Of a DNA stretch of 64,000 nucleotides, positions 1-9,013 are shown piece after piece; the stretch's first letter is position 1, and each line of letters starts with the position of its first letter. Below the pieces are notes generated by a model, which ran no database searches, was not told the origin of the DNA, and saw nothing but the letters and a program-made list of their open reading frames with translations. Location: the NCBI GenBank assembly GCA_937876195.1, contig CALEIK010000018.1, forward strand, positions 1 through 64,000, given 5' to 3'. The stretch comes from an uncultured Flavobacteriales bacterium. GTDB taxonomy: Bacteria; Bacteroidota; Bacteroidia; Flavobacteriales_D; Crocinitomicaceae. The translations under genes were made by a program, and so were the position numbers.

Positions 1-1046
1 AATGTCCACAGGCTGTAGATAATGACATCATCATTTGTTTCAAAGGACAGAAATTAGTAATCAAAGAAAGCCAATGGGCATCTTACCAAAGTCAAGGAGC
101 GGTGAAGGGCGAATGTCCACAGGTTGTAGACAATGACATCACGATTTGCTTCAAGGGTAGAGAAATGGTGATCAAAGAAAGCCAATGGGCATCTTACCAA
201 AGTCAAGGAGCGGTGAAAGGCGAATGTCCACAGGTTGTAGATAATGACATCACGATTTGCTTCAAGGGTAGAGAAATGGTGATCAAAGAAAGCCAATGGG
301 CATCTTATCAGGGTCAAGGAGCAGTGAAGGGCGAATGTCCACAGGTTGTAGATAATGACATCACTATTTGCTTCAAGGGTAGAGAAATGGTGATCAAAGA
401 AAGCCAATGGGCATCTTATCAGGGTCAAGGAGCAGTGAAGGGCGAATGTCCACAGGTTGTAGATAATGACATCACTATTTGCTTCAAGGGTAGAGAAATG
501 GTGATCAAAGAAAGCCAATGGGCATCTTACCAAAGTCAAGGCGCTGTGAAAGGCGAATGTCCAGAAGTTGTAGACAATGACATTACTATTTGTTTCAACG
601 ACCAAGAAATGGTGATTAAGGAAAGTCAATGGTTAGGCTACCAACGCCAAGGGGCTGTTAAAGGAGAGTGCCCAGAACAGGAAATGGAAGTGAACATTAC
701 AATTTGCTTCAATAACGAAACAAAAATCATAAAGGAAAGCGAGTGGGAGAGTTATCAGAGTCAAGGAGCAGTGAAAGGAGAATGCCCAGAACAAGAGTCA
801 GAAGTAATGATAACCATTTGCCACACCAATCCAAATGATCCAGACGATAGGCAAACAATACAAATTCCAACTTCGGAGTGGTCGGTGCATCAAGCCCATG
901 GAGACACGCAGGGACCTTGCGCAGGCGGCGCGACAATTGGTGGAGCCGAAATAGTCATATGTCTAAATGGAGTAACGCAAACAATCAAGAAATTAGATTG
1001 GCCGAACTACGAGGCTCAGGGGGCAACAAAGGGTCCTTGTAACTAG
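1..1046 (+). CDS. Secreted tandem-repeat protein, 5'-truncated
   Basis: The frame is open from the window edge (first full codon at base 3) to the TAA at 1044-1046, so only the C-terminal ~348 residues are seen. They consist of nine repeats of about 37 residues, each opening with a CP or CA dipeptide and built as [I/V]xIC...W..[Y/H]Q..G...G.C. Five or six units are nearly identical. The last units diverge, and one (from 783) has the fuller form ICH...HQAHGDTQGPC, which resembles a short Cys/His motif I recall from secreted Bacteroidota proteins. In the other units the histidines are replaced (ICF, YQSQGA). The protein ends directly after the last repeat and no T9SS domain is visible. Function unknown; cell-surface or extracellular structural protein is an inference from the repeats and paired cysteines. 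A GTG at 102 is an internal codon, not a start. Confidence 0.75.
   Translation, partial: CPQAVDNDIIICFKGQKLVIKESQWASYQSQGAVKGECPQVVDNDITICFKGREMVIKESQWASYQSQGAVKGECPQVVDNDITICFKGREMVIKESQWASYQGQGAVKGECPQVVDNDITICFKGREMVIKESQWASYQGQGAVKGECPQVVDNDITICFKGREMVIKESQWASYQSQGAVKGECPEVVDNDITICFNDQEMVIKESQWLGYQRQGAVKGECPEQEMEVNITICFNNETKIIKESEWESYQSQGAVKGECPEQESEVMITICHTNPNDPDDRQTIQIPTSEWSVHQAHGDTQGPCAGGATIGGAEIVICLNGVTQTIKKLDWPNYEAQGATKGPCN
3..668 (+). repeat. 111-bp tandem repeat array (six units)
   Basis: Units begin at 3, 114, 225, 336, 447 and 558 with an exact 111-bp period. Units 225 and 336 differ at about one base. Units at 669 (114 bp), 783 (135 bp) and 918 continue the array in diverged form. 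The array is in frame throughout, so unit gain or loss would keep the protein readable. Confidence 0.95.
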
Positions 1047-1080
1047 TATTTCTTTACTTTTTAGCCTTTTTTAGGCTTGG

Positions 1081-1113
1081 AAAAAGTCGCCTAAATTATT
1101 TAGGCGACTTTTT
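1081..1113 (+). terminator. Rho-independent terminator
   Basis: A 13-bp arm (AAAAAGTCGCCTA) pairs with its exact complement at 1101-1113 around a 7-base loop, ending in a T tract. It follows the repeat-protein gene. Confidence 0.9.
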
Positions 1114-1173
1114 CTTTGGATTATAGCGGGTTAAGTTCTGCTAATTTTATTTTTAATAGTCAATTGATCTAAC

Positions 1174-1181
1174 TATATTCG
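1174..1181 (+). promoter_or_regulatory. Candidate -7 box (TATATTCG)
   Basis: One mismatch from the Bacteroidota -7 consensus TAnnTTTG, 26 bp before the ppiD-like start. The same TTCG variant occurs before the YceI gene (16457-16464, minus) and the FadL-like gene (40305-40312, minus). No clear -33 TTG is seen. Confidence 0.4.
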
Positions 1182-1207
1182 CACACTTATTTTAGAATAA
1201 TACAGAA

Positions 1208-3400
1208 ATGGCGATAATAGGAAAAATTAGAGAAAAATCTTGGTTGATATTGATATTAGTGGGTGGTGCGCTTTTGGCGTTTATCTTAACGGATTATCAA
1301 AAAATGACAGATGCAACTGAATTGAAATTTGGTTATGGCACTGTGTACGGTGAAAAAGTCGACATGGATGACTTCAACGAAACTGTAGCAATTGCTGAGG
1401 AAAATACACGTAGAAATGCTGAGCAAAAGGGTGAACAACCTCAGCCTGTCGATAAGGACGCCGTTTGGACTTCTTTTATAGATAAAATGGTTTTGGACAA
1501 ACAACTAGATGTGTTGGGCATCAACGTGAGTGAATCAGAATTTGACTCATATTTATTTGGGAGAGATGGCTTTCCTGTGTTACCAGATTTAGCGCAAGGG
1601 TTTACGGATTCGTTGACAGGAATGTTCAATGAAAAATTATTGCAGTCTCGAATTGAAGAAATGGAATCTTCGGATGATCCAGCAATTCAAAAGCAATGGG
1701 AAGACAGTAAGGAATACTATATCAGCAAGAGAAGACAAGAAAAGTACTTCGAAATCATCAATCAAGGGCTGTATGTAACAAATCTTGAGGCTAAGAACGA
1801 GTATTTGGCTCAAAAGGAAGTGAAGAGTATTTCATATGTGTTTAAGCGGTATTCAGATATCAAGGACGCCGACATAGACGCTTCTACCGAGAAATTGAAA
1901 GCGTATTTTGAAGCGCATAAGGACGATAAGAAATATGAAAACAAAGTTTCGACAAGAGAAATTAAGTTTTTTGATATTTTCATTGAACCGTCCAAAGAAG
2001 ATTCAGCAAAGTTCAATAAAATGATAACTGATCTGAAAGAAGGCTTTGCTTCAACACAGAAAGATTCGTTATACGTGTTGAAGAACAGTGACATTAAGTG
2101 GTTTTCTAGTCAACACATGGCTACGTTTAGATCTGATAAGGATGAAAAGGCAAGAGAGGGGATGACGTATCCAGGTTATTTGGATTCCGTGTTTAAATCC
2201 GCTCAAATTGGGGATGTTATTGGGCCGTACGAAGACAATGGCAACACTAGAATTGCAAAGATTCTTGATTTTAACAGAAATACGTTAACAGCTAGACACA
2301 TATTAATTGCTGCTGAAAAGGCTGATGAAGCCGCAGTTGCAAAGGCAAAGAAAGTTGTAGATTCTATTTTGCCGTTGATTAATGCTGAGAATTTTGAGGA
2401 ATACGTCGTAAAGTTTTCCGATGACCCAGGATCTAAAGCAACTGGAGGAAAGTACGAAGACTTCATGGATTATGAAATGGTACCTGAGTTCAGCAAATTC
2501 GCAACAGATGAGCCAATAGGAAAAATTGGATACGTTCAGACGGATTTTGGATTCCACATCATGGAAAATTTGGAACGCAAACCAATCAATGCGCCAGTAT
2601 TGGCATTGATCCAAAAAACGTTGAAACCTAGTCAAAATACTATTGATGAAAAGGACAAAGAGGTATATGACTTGTTGTTTGAATTGGATGAGAAACTATC
2701 AAAAGAGGAGTCACCTGTGGCGAAAGTAGCATTGTTTGATACGATTGCAAGCCGCAATGATAAATTTGCTCGTCCAGTTACAATGACGGATGACGCACCA
2801 AAATTATATGGGTTTACATCTAAGTTTGCGGAGGATAAACTGCTAGGCTTGGCTTTTAAAGAAGAAGCGCAGGTTGGGGACATGGTGAGCTCACCGATTA
2901 AGGATAAGGACAGATACGTTATAGCAATAGTTTCTGCGATTAAAGAAAAGGGAACAGCGAAGTATGAAGATGTTGCTGAAATTGTTAAGCGTGATTACAT
3001 CGAAGAGCAAAAAGCAAAGAGAATTACAGCAAAAATGGTTGGGGCGAAATCATTGAAAGACCTATCTACAAAGTTAAACCTTCAAATTCAAAAGGCGGAA
3101 ATTACATTTGCAAACCCACAAATTACAGGTGGTGGATATGAGCCTGAAGTTATAGGAGCCTTGTTCTCAGGATTAAAAGACGGACAGCGATCATTGCCGT
3201 TAAAAGGTAAATCTGGAGTATATGTTGTTCAAATAGAGCAAACCACAAAAGCACCAGTAGCAGCAAATTACATGGTTGAAAAAGACCAAATGCTTCTAAG
3301 TTTAAAAGGAGGAGCGCAAAACCAAGCAAAGAAAGCGTTGGTGAAGCAAGCTGAAGTAATTGATAACAGACGTTTGTTTGAAATAGGCGTTAGAAGATAA
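1208..3400 (+). CDS. ppiD: PpiD/SurA-like peptidyl-prolyl isomerase
   Basis: A 730-residue membrane-anchored periplasmic foldase. A short basic N-terminus (residues 1-11) leads into one transmembrane helix (about 12-28), followed by a SurA/PpiD-type N-terminal region. A parvulin (PpiC-type) domain follows at about 360-460, with the typical RHIL start, a GG..G-like SKATGGKYEDF stretch and the FGFHIM end. The rest is a second, degenerate chaperone-like half. It probably helps outer-membrane and secreted proteins fold after Sec export, which fits the many beta-barrels nearby. ATG 1208 directly precedes the membrane anchor. The gene stands alone between two terminators. The family call is firm; the symbol is by architecture only. 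Confidence 0.85.
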   Translation: MAIIGKIREKSWLILILVGGALLAFILTDYQKMTDATELKFGYGTVYGEKVDMDDFNETVAIAEENTRRNAEQKGEQPQPVDKDAVWTSFIDKMVLDKQLDVLGINVSESEFDSYLFGRDGFPVLPDLAQGFTDSLTGMFNEKLLQSRIEEMESSDDPAIQKQWEDSKEYYISKRRQEKYFEIINQGLYVTNLEAKNEYLAQKEVKSISYVFKRYSDIKDADIDASTEKLKAYFEAHKDDKKYENKVSTREIKFFDIFIEPSKEDSAKFNKMITDLKEGFASTQKDSLYVLKNSDIKWFSSQHMATFRSDKDEKAREGMTYPGYLDSVFKSAQIGDVIGPYEDNGNTRIAKILDFNRNTLTARHILIAAEKADEAAVAKAKKVVDSILPLINAENFEEYVVKFSDDPGSKATGGKYEDFMDYEMVPEFSKFATDEPIGKIGYVQTDFGFHIMENLERKPINAPVLALIQKTLKPSQNTIDEKDKEVYDLLFELDEKLSKEESPVAKVALFDTIASRNDKFARPVTMTDDAPKLYGFTSKFAEDKLLGLAFKEEAQVGDMVSSPIKDKDRYVIAIVSAIKEKGTAKYEDVAEIVKRDYIEEQKAKRITAKMVGAKSLKDLSTKLNLQIQKAEITFANPQITGGGYEPEVIGALFSGLKDGQRSLPLKGKSGVYVVQIEQTTKAPVAANYMVEKDQMLLSLKGGAQNQAKKALVKQAEVIDNRRLFEIGVRR

Positions 3401-3420
3401 ACCGTACAACGGAACACTAA

Positions 3421-3454
3421 AAATGCCCCTTGTGATTTCACAAGGGGCATTTTT
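3421..3454. terminator. Bidirectional terminator between ppiD and dprA
   Basis: A 13-bp perfect stem (ATGCCCCTTGTGA with its complement) has A-rich and T-rich flanks on both sides, so it can stop the converging ppiD-like and dprA transcripts. Confidence 0.9.
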
Positions 3455-4554
3455 TATGTCATTGCGTATTTTTTACCAGGTAAGCTTTGTATCACTCCAC
3501 ACATTTCTAGATGGAAAAGCTCGATGTTCAATTGAGAAATGGGCATGGCCGTTTTCAGAGAAAGCACATCGATTTGCATGGTTTGAGCATCTGCAATCAA
3601 CGCAGTAATCTTGGATTGTATAGCATTTAGGTTTGGAAAAAACTGCCGCTGTATGCTCTTCTTTGGTTCAACGTCATTCCAGTTCATCATGGTTAAAAAA
3701 TCGCTTGGTGACTGTAATAAGTGTGCTTTTTGATCTGCAATTAATCGATTGCAGCCCTGAGAGGTTTCTTTGTGAACGGACCCTGGATAAGAAAACACAT
3801 CACGGTTATAATCATTTGCAAGTCCAGCGGTGATTAAAGATCCACCCTTTAATTTGCTTTCAACCACAACTGTGGCGTCGGTCATTCCCGCAACAATTCG
3901 ATTTCTTTTTGGAAAATTTTCCCTGTCTGGCTTCGTGCCTGGAATGAACTCTGTCAGCAATCCTCCTTTTTCCTGCATTTTTTTCGCAAGCGACCTATTT
4001 TCAGAAGGATAAATTCGATCAAACCCATGCCCCAAAACGCCAATGGTCGGTACGTTTAAATCAACACATCGTTGATGCACATGTGTGTCAATCCCAATCG
4101 CTAATCCGCTCACCACCACAATGTTTTGATCTACAAACGACTCAATGAGTTCATCGCACAAGCGTTTTCCATACGAAGTGGCATCTCTGGTTCCAACGAT
4201 GGCCACCATCTTGGCATTATTTAGTGGGAGCGCCCCCATTCCATAAAGTAATAATGGTGCGTCTACGCAGTTTTTTAATCTGCGCGGGAAATCGGTGTGG
4301 TGATGAAAGAAGGATTGAATTTGGTGCTTTTCCATATGCTCCGCTACCAAGATCGATTGTCTCAAGGCCTCCTTGCGGTTCATTTTAGTGATATGAGACT
4401 GTTTAGCGCCCGAGATTTTTGATAATTGGACGGTGCTTAAGGCAAACAAATGCTCGATAGAGTCAGTGTGCAACAAAAGCTCTTTTGCCTTAATGGGACC
4501 AACTCCTTGTAGTAAAGTGAGTGCAATTTGATAGTGTAGGTGGTTGTAATTCAA
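3454..4554 (-). CDS. dprA: DNA-processing protein DprA
   Basis: A 366-residue DprA/Smf protein, which loads RecA onto incoming single-stranded DNA during natural transformation. The N-terminus has a helix-hairpin-helix-like stretch (LLQGVGPIKAKEL). The Rossmann-like core starts near residue 117 (VAIVGTRDATSYG) and contains SGLAIGIDTHVH and FPKRNRIVAGMTDATVVVE, matching the conserved GxRxxSxYG, SGxAxGID and FPxRNRIIAG motifs. A short C-terminal winged-helix-like tail follows. The arginine usual in SGLARGID is isoleucine here. It is divergent from the TonB receptor at 4598 with only 43 bp between them, and no consensus -7 box was found in that gap. Confidence 0.95.
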   Translation of the reverse strand: MNYNHLHYQIALTLLQGVGPIKAKELLLHTDSIEHLFALSTVQLSKISGAKQSHITKMNRKEALRQSILVAEHMEKHQIQSFFHHHTDFPRRLKNCVDAPLLLYGMGALPLNNAKMVAIVGTRDATSYGKRLCDELIESFVDQNIVVVSGLAIGIDTHVHQRCVDLNVPTIGVLGHGFDRIYPSENRSLAKKMQEKGGLLTEFIPGTKPDRENFPKRNRIVAGMTDATVVVESKLKGGSLITAGLANDYNRDVFSYPGSVHKETSQGCNRLIADQKAHLLQSPSDFLTMMNWNDVEPKKSIQRQFFPNLNAIQSKITALIADAQTMQIDVLSLKTAMPISQLNIELFHLEMCGVIQSLPGKKYAMT

Positions 4555-4597
4555 AATTATTGGTATTTTGGTACATTAAATTACGAAAATATATTAC

Positions 4598-6955
4598 ATG
4601 AAAAACCTTCTACGATTGATTTTTTTGGTGCCTTTTTCTGTTTTTTCTCAAGTTGAAGGAGTCGTAATTGATTCAGAAACAAAAGAGCCTGTTTATGGAG
4701 CAAAGATTATTGCTTCAGGGGGGCAGAAGACATTAACGGGTGTTGACGGTAGGTTCAGTCTTGCCGTGTCCGATTACCCATTTGAACTCATTATTTCTGC
4801 AACAACCTATTTGAATGATACATTAACAATTAAGGAAGGTGGGGACTATACAATTGGATTAAAAAGCGCAGTTCAGGAAATAAAAACAGTGGTTGTTACC
4901 GCTGGAAGAAGAGACCAGGACATTGAAAACGTAGCCATTTCCATGGAAATTATACGACCAGAGCTGGTGGATAATAAATGCTTGGTGGATTTGGAGCAAG
5001 CCGTAAATCAAAGTCCAGGAGTGTTCGCAATGGATGGTCAAGTGAGCATCCGAGGTGGAAGCGGCTTTGCATACGGAGCAGGGAGCAGAGTCCTACTTCT
5101 CTGGAATGGAATTCCAATAATTTCAGGGGATGCAGGCGATGCAAAGTTTAATACGATACCACTGGAGAATGCATCGCAAATAGAGGTAATAAAAGGAGCT
5201 TCTTCTGTGTTGTATGGAAGTGGAGCGTTGAATGGAATTGTATCACTTTCGGAAAGAGAACCGTCTACGAAGGGAGAATTGAGAGCGAAAATTCAAGCAG
5301 GAGTGTACGACAATCCGCGCAGAGAAAGTTTAAAGTGGTGGTCAAAAAGTCCGATGTTCTATCAAGCAGAGGCCTATTATGGAAAGATGTACAAGAAATT
5401 TGGCTACACAGTGGCGGTGAACGCCTTTACGAATGACGGTTACAAAGAGGGAGAAACGGAAGATCGTGGTAGAATTTCAGGCTCCTTGTTTTTTCGTTCG
5501 GATCGATTTAAAAAATTGAAGTACGGTTTGGGCTACAACGTCCAACTGCAAAAAACGGCAAATTTCATTATTTGGGAAAGCGATTCGTTGGCGTATACAC
5601 CAGGTGGTGGAGCAGATTTAAACGATCCGGCTTCCACATTAACGGTGAACACGGGAACCACGATAAACATTGATCCCTATGTGAAGGTGTATGACAAGAA
5701 AAACAACTTGCATTCCCTCAAAACAAGGTATTATTATATCGACAGAACAAACCTCACAAACACATCTCAATCGACAGCTTCGGCGATTATTTATGGGGAT
5801 TATCAGTTTCAACGAAAATGGGGACTTGAGACCGTTTTGACGGCAGGAATTACGGGGATAAGAACTGACGTTACCTCCAACCTTTTTGGAGATCATTATT
5901 CGAACAATTACGCGCTATATACGCAGTTCGAAAAGGGCTTTTTTGATAAGCTACATATTACTGGTGGGGTTCGTTTTGAGTATTATGAGCAGGACAATTT
6001 AAGAGGAGACTCGGACTTTTCTTTCAGCAAGGATTCTTCAGCAAACACAATTCCTGTCTACCCTGTTTTTCGCTTCGGAACGCACTATCAACTGTTTAAA
6101 TACACACACTTAAGGGCTTCTTTTGGACAAGGAATTCGTTACCCATCAGTGGCTGAAAGGTATACCCAAACATCGGTTGGTGCACTGAATGTGTTCCCTA
6201 ATTATGATTTGCGCCCCGAAACGGGTTGGGCTGCAGAGTTTGGCGTTAAACAAGTGGTTCGAATTGGAAAGAATTGGAAGGGACTCATTGATGTTGCAGG
6301 GTTTATTAACCAATACGACAACATGATGGAGTTTACTTTTGGAGTGTATATTCCCGACACACTTTCTTCGTTAAGTCTAAACCCAGAAGCGTGGAATTAT
6401 GTGGGGAACTTTTTTGGTTTTCAGGCGCAAAATGCCGAAAAAGCTAGAATTGCAGGAATTGAGTTTTCGTTCAACAGCCAGGGAAAAATTGGAAATATTG
6501 AACTGAATACCTTAATGGGATACACATACATGGATCCAGTAAGTCTTAACTCTGATTCTGCCTATGTGGCTACTTTTTCAGATTCCAATTCAACAATGCT
6601 TAAATACCGTTTTAGACACTTAGCGAAAGCAGACATTGAGGCGAAATGGAAAAATATAAGTATTGGATTTTCAGCGAGGTACAATAGTTTTATGGAAAAC
6701 ATTGATAAAACGTTTGTGGATGGAATTGCTGTTGTTGATGGCTCCGTCATAGAAATCTTGCCTGGCCTAGATGACTACCGAGCAAGAAACAACAAGGGCA
6801 GCCTTGTGTTCGACGCGCGAATTGGTTATACTTTTTTGGAACATTATCGCATAGGATTCGTTGTAAACAATGTATTGAACAACGAGTATGATACGCGACC
6901 TGGAGATATTCAAGCTCCACGCTCTTTCGTGCTTCAGTTGCAATTAGAGTTTTAG
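4598..6955 (+). CDS. TonB-dependent outer-membrane receptor
   Basis: A 785-residue receptor. Signal peptide at about 1-17 (ending VFSQ), then a carboxypeptidase-regulatory-like beta-sandwich (about 19-92; VEGVVIDSETKEPVYGAKI), a plug domain (about 98-225) with the SIRGGSGFAYG and IEVIKGASSVLYGSGALNG landmarks, and a 22-strand-type barrel to the end, closing with FVLQLQLEF. It imports a ligand using TonB energy. The ligand cannot be told: no SusD partner, no siderophore genes and no STN domain lie nearby. It is a single gene, with dprA divergent upstream and kdsB 92 bp downstream. Confidence 0.9.
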   Translation: MKNLLRLIFLVPFSVFSQVEGVVIDSETKEPVYGAKIIASGGQKTLTGVDGRFSLAVSDYPFELIISATTYLNDTLTIKEGGDYTIGLKSAVQEIKTVVVTAGRRDQDIENVAISMEIIRPELVDNKCLVDLEQAVNQSPGVFAMDGQVSIRGGSGFAYGAGSRVLLLWNGIPIISGDAGDAKFNTIPLENASQIEVIKGASSVLYGSGALNGIVSLSEREPSTKGELRAKIQAGVYDNPRRESLKWWSKSPMFYQAEAYYGKMYKKFGYTVAVNAFTNDGYKEGETEDRGRISGSLFFRSDRFKKLKYGLGYNVQLQKTANFIIWESDSLAYTPGGGADLNDPASTLTVNTGTTINIDPYVKVYDKKNNLHSLKTRYYYIDRTNLTNTSQSTASAIIYGDYQFQRKWGLETVLTAGITGIRTDVTSNLFGDHYSNNYALYTQFEKGFFDKLHITGGVRFEYYEQDNLRGDSDFSFSKDSSANTIPVYPVFRFGTHYQLFKYTHLRASFGQGIRYPSVAERYTQTSVGALNVFPNYDLRPETGWAAEFGVKQVVRIGKNWKGLIDVAGFINQYDNMMEFTFGVYIPDTLSSLSLNPEAWNYVGNFFGFQAQNAEKARIAGIEFSFNSQGKIGNIELNTLMGYTYMDPVSLNSDSAYVATFSDSNSTMLKYRFRHLAKADIEAKWKNISIGFSARYNSFMENIDKTFVDGIAVVDGSVIEILPGLDDYRARNNKGSLVFDARIGYTFLEHYRIGFVVNNVLNNEYDTRPGDIQAPRSFVLQLQLEF

Positions 6956-7047
6956 ATGAAATAAGCCATGGTCAGAATTAGGTAAGGCACTAATGACGAT
7001 CGTATAGGAAGATTTCTTCTGACCGTTAAAAAACACATTGTTGACAG

Positions 7048-7767
7048 ATGAAAATAATTGGTATTATTCCTGCACGATTCGCATCTTCGCGTTTTCCTGG
7101 AAAACCCTTGGTAGATCTTAAGGGAAAGTCAATGATTCAACGTGTTTATGAAGGTGCAAAAAAATCGACAAAATTATCACGGGTGATTGTTGCCACAGAT
7201 GATCAGCGCATTGTTGATGAGGTGCTGTCCTTTGGGGGTGAGGTAATGATGACCAGTGAGAAACACACCACAGGAACAGACCGCTGCGGTGAAGTAGCTG
7301 AGACTGTGCAAGCAGATGTGATTGTGAATATTCAAGGAGACGAGCCATTGGTAGATTACCGACAACTGGATCAGTTGTGCAGCGCTTTTGAGGACAGGCA
7401 CGTTGCGATTTCTACACTTGGAATAGGAAAGGTTTCACACGAAGATAGACAGAACCCGAACCGTATAAAAATTGTGTTGGACAAGGACAATAATGCGCTT
7501 TACTTTTCGAGAAGTGATGTTCCGAACACTGCGAATTTATCCGGTGATACTGAGGTTTTTTACCGCCACATTGGACTTTACGCATATCGCTCTGAAATAT
7601 TAAAGGAGTTGGTGCGACTACAACCTACAGTTCTTGAGAAAATGGAGTCGCTAGAACAATTGCGCTGGCTTTATTACGGCTATAAAATCCGCGTGGTTGA
7701 AACGACAATTGAAACACCAAACATAGATGCGCCAGAGGACATCGCTAAAGTCCTAGAACTGCTTTAG
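7048..7767 (+). CDS. kdsB: CMP-KDO synthetase (KdsB)
   Basis: 3-deoxy-manno-octulosonate cytidylyltransferase, 239 residues, close to the usual ~245. It activates KDO with CTP for attachment to lipid A in the cytoplasm. Visible motifs are the nucleotide-binding start (IGIIPARFASSRFPGKPL), VATDD, MTSEKHTTGTDR, NIQGDEP, and a late YRHIGLYAYR segment. It implies a KDO-containing LPS core in this organism. ATG 7048 gives the standard N-terminus. No promoter box was recognised. Confidence 0.96.
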   Translation: MKIIGIIPARFASSRFPGKPLVDLKGKSMIQRVYEGAKKSTKLSRVIVATDDQRIVDEVLSFGGEVMMTSEKHTTGTDRCGEVAETVQADVIVNIQGDEPLVDYRQLDQLCSAFEDRHVAISTLGIGKVSHEDRQNPNRIKIVLDKDNNALYFSRSDVPNTANLSGDTEVFYRHIGLYAYRSEILKELVRLQPTVLEKMESLEQLRWLYYGYKIRVVETTIETPNIDAPEDIAKVLELL

Positions 7768-7786
7768 TTTTTACGTATTTTTTCGT

Positions 7787-7794
7787 TATTTTTG
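7787..7794 (+). promoter_or_regulatory. Consensus -7 box next to the HU/SPOR start
   Basis: TATTTTTG matches TAnnTTTG exactly and ends 2 bp before ATG 7797. A start site 5-7 bases past the box would fall on 7799-7801, giving a leaderless or nearly leaderless mRNA. Confidence 0.6.
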
Positions 7795-7796
7795 TA

Positions 7797-8969
7797 ATGA
7801 TGACAACCATGGAAACATTAATAGGAGATTTACTTTTAAGACACAATTGTGTAATTGTGCCTTCTTTTGGTGGATTTGTTGCAAAACAGGTTTCTGCGCA
7901 AGTAGATTTCACAACTGGTAGAATGTCGCCTCCGCGTAAGTCCCTGCTATTCAATAAGCAACTCATAAACAACGATGGTTTATTGATCAATGAGCTGGCA
8001 ATATTAAACAATACAACGTTTGATGCAGCGGCAATGATTGTTAAAGAAAAGGTAACAGGATGGAACCGTGTTTTAGCATCAGGAGGCCGTATTGAATTGG
8101 ATCGTGTTGGATTTTTGTACTTCGATGATGAAAAGAATATTTGCTTTGAGCAAGATCGTTTTTTCAATTTGTTGATGGCTTCCTTTGGGATGGGTCAGGT
8201 ACATTTTTTAACGGAAGAAGATGTTAAAATTGCCGAGCGTAAAGTAATCAGCGTTGGTGAGATAAACGTCAAAACTACGGCACCAAAGCGAATAGAAGAA
8301 AGCCCAAAGGAAGAAACCATTTTGCTTGGAAAAATCCCAGTAAAGGAAAAGCTGACACCTGTGGTTACTCATCCAGCAATTGAACGGGAGCGCTCGAACG
8401 CGTGGAAATATGTGGCAGCCGCATGTTTTTTGCCCATTGCTTTTTATTCAGTTTGGATTCCAATGAAAACGGATGTGCTTGAATCAGGTGTTATTTCGTT
8501 CAAAGATTTCAATCCGTTCACGCAAAGGGTGAGTGCGAATTACAAGCCCTCAGAGATAAAAGATATTGCCGTACAGCCGAAAAAGGAAATATCAATCAAG
8601 GAAAAGATTGAAGAAATTACCACCGATATTGAGGTGTACACCTATAAATTTGATGAGGACTTTTTCGTTCCTGTTGACATCAGTGAGGTAAAGCAATCAT
8701 CTACACCTACTCAACAGGAAGCATCGGTTGAGACAGATGCTTTTGAAGTCGAGAATGTGCATTACATTGTAGGCTGTTTTTCTGACAAAACAAATGCAGA
8801 CAACCTGGTTGAGCGCTTAACTTCGGCGGGATTATCTGCTAAAATAGTAGATGTTCACAATGGTTTACACCGTGTTTCTGCGGGTGGAGCAATGACTTCT
8901 GAGGGACTACAAACGATAAAATTGACAGTCGCTAGTCTAGATCTGGCTGGCTGGACCTTAAAAAAATAG
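7797..8969 (+). CDS. HU-CCDC81 / SPOR domain protein
   Basis: About 390 residues. The N-terminal ~130 residues match the Bacteroidota HU-CCDC81 paired domain (LRHNCVIVPSFGGFV, SPPRKSLLFNKQL, NNDGLL). A single transmembrane helix lies near 202-222 (WKYVAAACFLPIAFYSVWIP). The C-terminal ~70 residues form a SPOR domain (VHYIVGCFSDKTNADNLVERL ... GLHRVSAG), which binds denuded glycan strands of peptidoglycan. The layout suggests a link between cytoplasm (possibly DNA or an HU-like partner) and the septal cell wall; that role is inference. Starts at 7797, 7800 and 7809 are all possible. 7809 gives METLIGDLL, the form usual in the family, while the -7 box sits too close for a normal leader. Confidence 0.85.
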   Translation: MMTTMETLIGDLLLRHNCVIVPSFGGFVAKQVSAQVDFTTGRMSPPRKSLLFNKQLINNDGLLINELAILNNTTFDAAAMIVKEKVTGWNRVLASGGRIELDRVGFLYFDDEKNICFEQDRFFNLLMASFGMGQVHFLTEEDVKIAERKVISVGEINVKTTAPKRIEESPKEETILLGKIPVKEKLTPVVTHPAIERERSNAWKYVAAACFLPIAFYSVWIPMKTDVLESGVISFKDFNPFTQRVSANYKPSEIKDIAVQPKKEISIKEKIEEITTDIEVYTYKFDEDFFVPVDISEVKQSSTPTQQEASVETDAFEVENVHYIVGCFSDKTNADNLVERLTSAGLSAKIVDVHNGLHRVSAGGAMTSEGLQTIKLTVASLDLAGWTLKK

Positions 8970-9013
8970 ACCGCGTCTTAATCGAAAAATAAATCTCTTT
9001 AATCAAACAACAC

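Noticed and set aside
54..629. Long minus-strand open frame in the repeat array
   Set aside because: It is an antisense shadow of the coding repeats, whose periodicity keeps another frame free of stops.
1..668. Tandem array as a CRISPR locus
   Set aside because: The units are contiguous 111-bp coding repeats with no unique spacers and stay in one open frame.
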